NCBI RefSeq assembly: GCF_900457465.1
Contig: NZ_UAUU01000011.1
Location: forward strand, 1,550,001 to 1,614,000
Direction: 5' to 3'
DNA length: 64,000 bases
Origin: Sphingobacterium multivorum
GTDB taxonomy: Bacteria > Bacteroidota > Bacteroidia > Sphingobacteriales > Sphingobacteriaceae
The notes under the pieces are model-generated. The model did not search any database, was not told the DNA's origin, and saw only the letters and a list, made by a program, of their open reading frames with translations. The stretch's first letter is position 1. Every line of letters begins with the position of its first letter. Positions 60,074 to 64,000 of this stretch are shown in pieces. A program made the position numbers and the translations under genes.

Positions 60074-60406
60074 ATGTTATTGATTAATGCGGTTTGTATT
60101 GTCTTTTCAAACCTAAGGATTGCCTGTTAGACATTCTTACGGTTTTCCGTAACCGATCCCACTTTCAAACCAATATCTTAGCCTTACAGCTTGTAATAAT
60201 CTAGATAGTTAAAATTGACCAACATATTCATTCAGAATAAATAATGTATAGTAGGCTTTGGTATTAACCTTGCCCGATTGAAAAATAGCATGCCATGATG
60301 GTAACCACCACCAGTTCTGTTCTTTTTCTGTTACCTTCCTTATTTGCCTAAATACATTAGAATTAGCCTAAGATGTCAATTTTGCTAAACTGAAACGGTT
60401 TTATTT
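60074..60406. other. Intergenic region without a recognised gene
   Basis: Between the TM2-SHOCT gene and the end of ilvD. I see no coding frame with family features and no clear terminator for ilvD. Confidence 0.5.
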
Positions 60407-62095
60407 TCAAAAATCACAATTTAATATGGCACCACTACTAGCATTGCCAACAAGCTGCCGATATTGACTCAACCATTTAGAATTTAGTTTTTTTCTGATC
60501 GGAATAAAGCCTTTTCTTCGCAATTGAATCTCATCTTCGCTAATGTCAGCTGAAAGCATATGTTGGTCGATATCAATAACGATATAGTCTCCGTTTTTTA
60601 GTAATCCAATCAATCCACCTTCAGCAGCCTCAGGTGAGACATGTCCAATAGCTATTCCGCGGGTAGCTCCGCTGAATCGGCCATCTGTTACCAACGCTAC
60701 AGAACTGCCCAATCCCATCCCCATGATCAGGCTAGTAGGTGTCAACATTTCCTGCATCCCCGGGCCACCTTTGGGACCTTCGTAACGGATCACCACAACA
60801 TCTCCAGCTTTGATCTCACCGGCAAGGATGCCTACTATGGCCTCTTCTTGACTATCATAGCAAACCGCAGTCCCGCTAAAATTCTTTTCGCCAGTGATTC
60901 CTGCAGATTTTACAACGGCTCCCTGCTCTGCAAGATTTCCGAATAGAATCGCCAATCCTCCAACAGGACTGTATGGATTATTTATTGTATGTATGATTGT
61001 TGCATCTTTGATCGCTGCATTGGCAATCTTTTTGAATAACATTTCGCCACTGATCGTTATATTATCCTGAAGGACATGGTTGTTGCGCTTGGTCATTTCG
61101 TTCATTACAGCGTTTACTCCTCCGGCGCGATGGACGTCTTCCATGTGGACGGTGCTTAAACTGGGCGATATTTTTGCAATGTGCGCTACTTGATCTGATA
61201 TTGAGTTAATGTCCCTAAGCTGAAAATCTATTTCCGCTTCGTGAGCTATAGCAAGCATATGAAGGACAGTATTGGTACTACCGCCCATGGCCATATCCAC
61301 TGCAAAAGCATTCTGGATGGCTTTTTCATTGATGATGTTTTTAAGTTTGAATTGTTTGGAAAGCTGATTGTCTTTGGCGATTTCACAGATCCTTCTGGCT
61401 GATTCCCGATATAGATTTTCACGCTCGGGTGTTAATGCCAATATGGTTCCATTACCAGGTAGTGCTATACCCATAGCTTCCATCAGGGTGTTCATGGAAT
61501 TTGCTGTAAACATACCCGAGCAACTACCACCACTGGGGCATGCATTACACTCGATGTCTTTGAGCTCTTCGTCACTGATTAAGCCTGCTTCGTGTTTGCC
61601 TACAGCCTCAAAAGCTGTAGACAGGTCAATGGCAGTGCCATCTTTGATATACCCTTTTCTCATGGGGCCTCCACTGACAAAGATTGTAGGCACATCTACA
61701 CGTAGCGCACCCATAATCATGCCGGGTACAATCTTATCGCAGTTAGGGATAGCTATCATAGCATCCAATTTGTGTGCATTCATGACGCTTTCAATTGAGT
61801 TGGCAATCAATTCTCGGCTGGGGAGCGAGTACAGCATTCCATCGTGTCCCATAGCAATACCATCGTCAATACCGATCGTGTTGAATTCAAAAGGAATACA
61901 TCCGTTTGCCTTGATTTCGTCTTTAATGATCTCAGCAACCTTATTCAGAAAAAAATGTCCGGGTATAATTTCGATAAAGGAATTTGCCACTCCAATAAAA
62001 GGCTTATCAAAATCGTTATCATTTACGCCTGTGGCCCGAAATAGGGCTCTATGGGGAGTACGTTGGTATCCCTGCTTTACTTCGTCGCTTCTCAT
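60407..62095 (-). CDS. ilvD: Dihydroxy-acid dehydratase
   Basis: The 562-residue protein is a complete IlvD/Edd-family enzyme, which in branched-chain amino-acid synthesis dehydrates dihydroxy acids to keto acids. Cluster ligands visible are C119 in IPNCDK and C192 in CPSGGSCSGMF (also C183, C186). The N-terminal position that is Cys in [2Fe-2S] enzymes is Gly here (IPGHFFL, residue 46), as in the E. coli type. Other blocks are MGGSTNTVLH, MEDVHRAGG, RYEGPKGGPGMQEM and TDGRFSGATRG. No other ilv gene is in the window; it follows a Crp/Fnr-type gene by 10 bases, so the two are probably co-transcribed. It could be a sugar-acid dehydratase paralogue rather than the housekeeping IlvD. Confidence 0.9.
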   Translation of the reverse strand: MRSDEVKQGYQRTPHRALFRATGVNDNDFDKPFIGVANSFIEIIPGHFFLNKVAEIIKDEIKANGCIPFEFNTIGIDDGIAMGHDGMLYSLPSRELIANSIESVMNAHKLDAMIAIPNCDKIVPGMIMGALRVDVPTIFVSGGPMRKGYIKDGTAIDLSTAFEAVGKHEAGLISDEELKDIECNACPSGGSCSGMFTANSMNTLMEAMGIALPGNGTILALTPERENLYRESARRICEIAKDNQLSKQFKLKNIINEKAIQNAFAVDMAMGGSTNTVLHMLAIAHEAEIDFQLRDINSISDQVAHIAKISPSLSTVHMEDVHRAGGVNAVMNEMTKRNNHVLQDNITISGEMLFKKIANAAIKDATIIHTINNPYSPVGGLAILFGNLAEQGAVVKSAGITGEKNFSGTAVCYDSQEEAIVGILAGEIKAGDVVVIRYEGPKGGPGMQEMLTPTSLIMGMGLGSSVALVTDGRFSGATRGIAIGHVSPEAAEGGLIGLLKNGDYIVIDIDQHMLSADISEDEIQLRRKGFIPIRKKLNSKWLSQYRQLVGNASSGAILNCDF

Positions 62096-62105
62096 TTTTT
62101 ATTAG

Positions 62106-62675
62106 TTAAATAGTAGATTTTAACCTACTTAGTGTTTCGGGTGATATCGCCAGATAAGCCGCAAGGTTAGCATTAGACAAACGCTGTATGAGTTCGGGAT
62201 TATTTTTCAATAGATCGCGATAACGTTCTTTAGCAGTTTGGGTTAATAAGCTGCTGAGCTTATTATTAACAACAGTTAATCCATATTCGAGGATGTAGAT
62301 ATAAAAATTGTCCCAGCCGGGCATATTTGCTCTCAAAAAGATAAAATCAGTGTTGCTGATGCTTAGGACCTCCGTATCTTCTACGGCTTGGATAAATTCT
62401 GTAGCTGGCTGTCTGGAAATGAAGCTGACGATAGAGGTTAGAAAAGTATGCTCAAAAGCCATGAATCGGGTTGCCGTTGATAGTTCGTCATTGCGAAAAT
62501 ATAGGCGCAGACAGCCCTTTCCGACAAAGAAAAGATAGTCTGCAATGGAACCTTCGTTGAGCAGATGGTCATTTTTCTTTATCGATTGGGGTTTAAAATA
62601 AGTTAGGGCCTCCGTTAATTGCTGTTCGTTTAACAACGCTTTTTCACGTAACAATTGTAATAGTTGCTCTCTCAT
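62106..62675 (-). CDS. Crp/Fnr-family regulator
   Basis: A 189-residue protein with a cyclic-nucleotide-binding-like domain (about 25-125, IADYLFFVGKGCLRLYF) and a short C-terminal helix-turn-helix (ISPETLSRLKS). No Cys cluster for iron-sulfur is present, so it is not an oxygen sensor of the Fnr type. These small regulators are common in Bacteroidota. It lies 10 bases upstream of ilvD in the same direction and may be cotranscribed. Confidence 0.9.
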   Translation of the reverse strand: MREQLLQLLREKALLNEQQLTEALTYFKPQSIKKNDHLLNEGSIADYLFFVGKGCLRLYFRNDELSTATRFMAFEHTFLTSIVSFISRQPATEFIQAVEDTEVLSISNTDFIFLRANMPGWDNFYIYILEYGLTVVNNKLSSLLTQTAKERYRDLLKNNPELIQRLSNANLAAYLAISPETLSRLKSTI

Positions 62676-63088
62676 CGCTTATTATTTATAGGTCAAAGAT
62701 GCACTTTATATTAGGATATAGTCGTTGACATTGGTCAAAAACGTCAACGATTTATTAAAGTTTTATTCTCCTTTGAGATAATGGAAATTTGGTAAGTTTA
62801 GAGCTAATACAACATTGAAATATGCACAAATTATTTATTTGTTAGGTGCAAAAGCTGTTCGTTTGACCACAGCTCACCCAAAAAAAAATCCATTTCAAAC
62901 TAATTTATACCTTAGGAAATGTCGTGCGTGAAAGAACGAGGAAAATTAAGCCCGAACCGCAAAACTTTGTTTCTTTCAGAAATACCGACCTTGACATCTA
63001 TGTATTAGTTAATAGATTCTTTACCGAGACTATTTGCTTTGCACTAGATAACCATGGTGATTTAGTCGTGCCGAGTGAGTCGACAGCT
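62676..63088. other. Intergenic region upstream of the Crp/Fnr gene, no clear gene
   Basis: A frame at 62924-63175 runs through part of this region into the dispersed repeat, but it has no recognisable features and probably is not a gene. The promoter of the Crp/Fnr-ilvD unit presumably lies near 62690-62760. Confidence 0.45.
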
Positions 63089-63224
63089 GGCGGTTTTCTT
63101 ATTCTCTTTCCGCTCGCCGGCGCCCTTAACCATGATGTATATACTTATCGTCGTGTGGATTCAGTCGCCAATTGAAAGATATAGATCCGAAAGAAATAAT
63201 TTTAGCGGGTTTGTTTCCGTCATT
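63089..63224. repeat. Dispersed repeat, copy B
   Basis: Second copy of the repeat at 55801-55935, same orientation, with about 15 differences. An extra A breaks the plus-strand frame that is open in copy A (ILIVVWIQSPIE, then IDPKEIILAGLF after correction). Confidence 0.8.
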
Positions 63225-63261
63225 CAACTATTTTTGAAAGACATTTTTGGTCTGTTGTTAT

Positions 63262-63771
63262 TCAGTCTTCTTTCGTTAGATGCAATTGAAGAAAACCGTT
63301 TTTAAGCTTCTGACCTTGGTACTTGAACGTTGAACTTAAATCCTCATTGCTTGCTAAAATTGCTCCAGCTCCAGTAATTATAGGGCTGATGTTAAAATAA
63401 ATATCGGTAACCAAATTCTTATCCAAAAAAGCGTTGAAAGTACCTGCTCCGCCACCAACGGCTATTTCCCGCACTCCTTTTGCAGACATATATGCAATTG
63501 CTTCTTCAGGACTTGCAACAGTCTTGTAGCCGTCAGCCGTATAAGGTTTATCGGCCAATATGATGATTTCTATTCCATTAAAATGATCTTTTATCGGATC
63601 TGGAAAATTTAGAAAATTTTCAAATGTTTTCAATCCTATCACTACATTTCCAATCCGTTTTACAAATTGTATGTAAAATTCCATTGCTTCCGGTGGCAGT
63701 TTATGATGCGGATTATCGGATATCAAAATTCTTCCATTAGCCGAAATATTTGCGATTACTGTTACTTTCAT
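63262..63771 (-). CDS. Dihydrofolate reductase family protein (RibD C-terminal-like)
   Basis: A 169-residue protein starting MKVTVIANISANGRIL, with IGNVVIGLKTFENF, EIIILADKPY, VREIAVGGGAGTFNAFL and DIYFNISPIITGAG, which form the NADPH-binding fold of the family. I use the ATG at 63771; one at 63801 would add ten residues. It is divergent from an HxlR-type regulator 89 bases away, which probably controls it. Substrate unknown. Confidence 0.9.
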   Translation of the reverse strand: MKVTVIANISANGRILISDNPHHKLPPEAMEFYIQFVKRIGNVVIGLKTFENFLNFPDPIKDHFNGIEIIILADKPYTADGYKTVASPEEAIAYMSAKGVREIAVGGGAGTFNAFLDKNLVTDIYFNISPIITGAGAILASNEDLSSTFKYQGQKLKNGFLQLHLTKED

Positions 63772-63860
63772 AATGATTTTCTTTAAATTTTTGTACAACA
63801 AAACTATTGGATATTCAATATATATTTACTATTCATTACCTTTAGGAAAGTAACTATCTT

Positions 63861-64000
63861 ATGAGCAATAAAAATATTGGTAAAGAAACTATATTGGCAT
63901 TAAAAGATGGCATTGAATTGCTCAGTGGTAAATGGAAATTTTGTATCCTACACAATTTGCAGAAACACGGCCCAATGCGGTTTAAAGATCTGCAAGAGAT
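63861..64000 (+). CDS. HxlR-family regulator, 3' end outside window
   Basis: The visible 46 codons read LKDGIELLSGKWKFCILHNL and MRFKDLQE, the start of an HxlR winged helix. The gene continues beyond the window. It is divergent from the DHFR-like gene. Confidence 0.85.
   Translation, partial: MSNKNIGKETILALKDGIELLSGKWKFCILHNLQKHGPMRFKDLQE

Noticed and set aside
61368..62105. A 245-codon plus-strand frame antisense to ilvD
   Set aside because: It has no family features and mirrors the codon structure of the conserved ilvD gene on the other strand, so it is a shadow frame.
62924..63175. An 83-codon frame running into dispersed repeat copy B
   Set aside because: Homologous bases in copy A are not read in the same frame, so the frame is not conserved.
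1..64000. CRISPR arrays, tRNA or rRNA genes and a replication origin
   Set aside because: No regular short direct repeats with spacers, no cloverleaf-like tRNA sequence with recognisable TTCGA arm context, no rRNA core sequence and no DnaA-box cluster were found on reading either strand.

Overview
The window looks like chromosomal DNA from a Bacteroidota bacterium, most likely a Sphingobacterium-like member of the Sphingobacteriaceae. The evidence is moderate-to-low GC content, TAnnTTTG-type promoter elements, near absence of strong Shine-Dalgarno sites, and family content typical of that group: DUF5690, YaiO barrels, SHOCT/TM2, spondin-domain lipoproteins, DUF4369/TlpA proteins, GH78 and GH16 enzymes. 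Species is inference.

Layout. 1-4 kb: end of a GH16 glucanase, then an XRE regulator, a DUF5690 transporter-like protein and a TIGR03364-type FAD amine oxidase, a set resembling aminophosphonate metabolism. 4.3-13.1 kb: a tight operon with a multi-PAS hybrid kinase carrying its own Hpt, a lone receiver, a membrane-anchored HEAT protein, and a processive GT2 glycosyltransferase fused to a sulfatase/LTA-synthase-fold domain. A convergent TPR-YaiO outer-membrane barrel lies at its end (13.1-14.3 kb). Together these look like a signal-controlled surface-polysaccharide synthesis and export machine, the best candidate here for a poorly described system. 14.5-20.5 kb: a TPP-riboswitch-led thiamine operon on the minus strand (thiS, thiC, tenI-like, thiE, thiG, thiH, thiF). 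20.7-36 kb: GH78 rhamnosidase, a MocR regulator with a divergent EamA exporter, and a run of small stress, lipoprotein and regulator genes. 36-44 kb: accessory DNA with DUF6882 and SUKH immunity-like genes and a complete IS4-family element that cut a transglutaminase-like gene; the original gene can be reconstructed exactly. 44.8-47.8 kb: a second hybrid kinase paralogous to the first. 48-52 kb: SDR/HxlR pair and a LOV (blue-light) histidine kinase with its receiver. 52-60 kb: a gene graveyard of hydrolase, luciferase-like and glycosyltransferase fragments mixed with intact genes. 60-64 kb: Crp/Fnr regulator plus ilvD, a dispersed repeat, and a DHFR-like/HxlR divergent pair cut by the window end.

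A strong caveat: about twenty genes are interrupted by single-base indels (many in G/C or A/T runs) or single in-frame stops, including thiG, thiH, the polysaccharide glycosyltransferase, YaiO, both hybrid kinases and the LOV kinase. Corrected frames restore full-length proteins of correct length. The clustering in otherwise conserved genes suggests consensus sequencing error for many of them, while the alpha/beta hydrolase at 52.4-53.3 kb and the short fragments look like true decay. All family names are from my reading of motifs; no database search was run.
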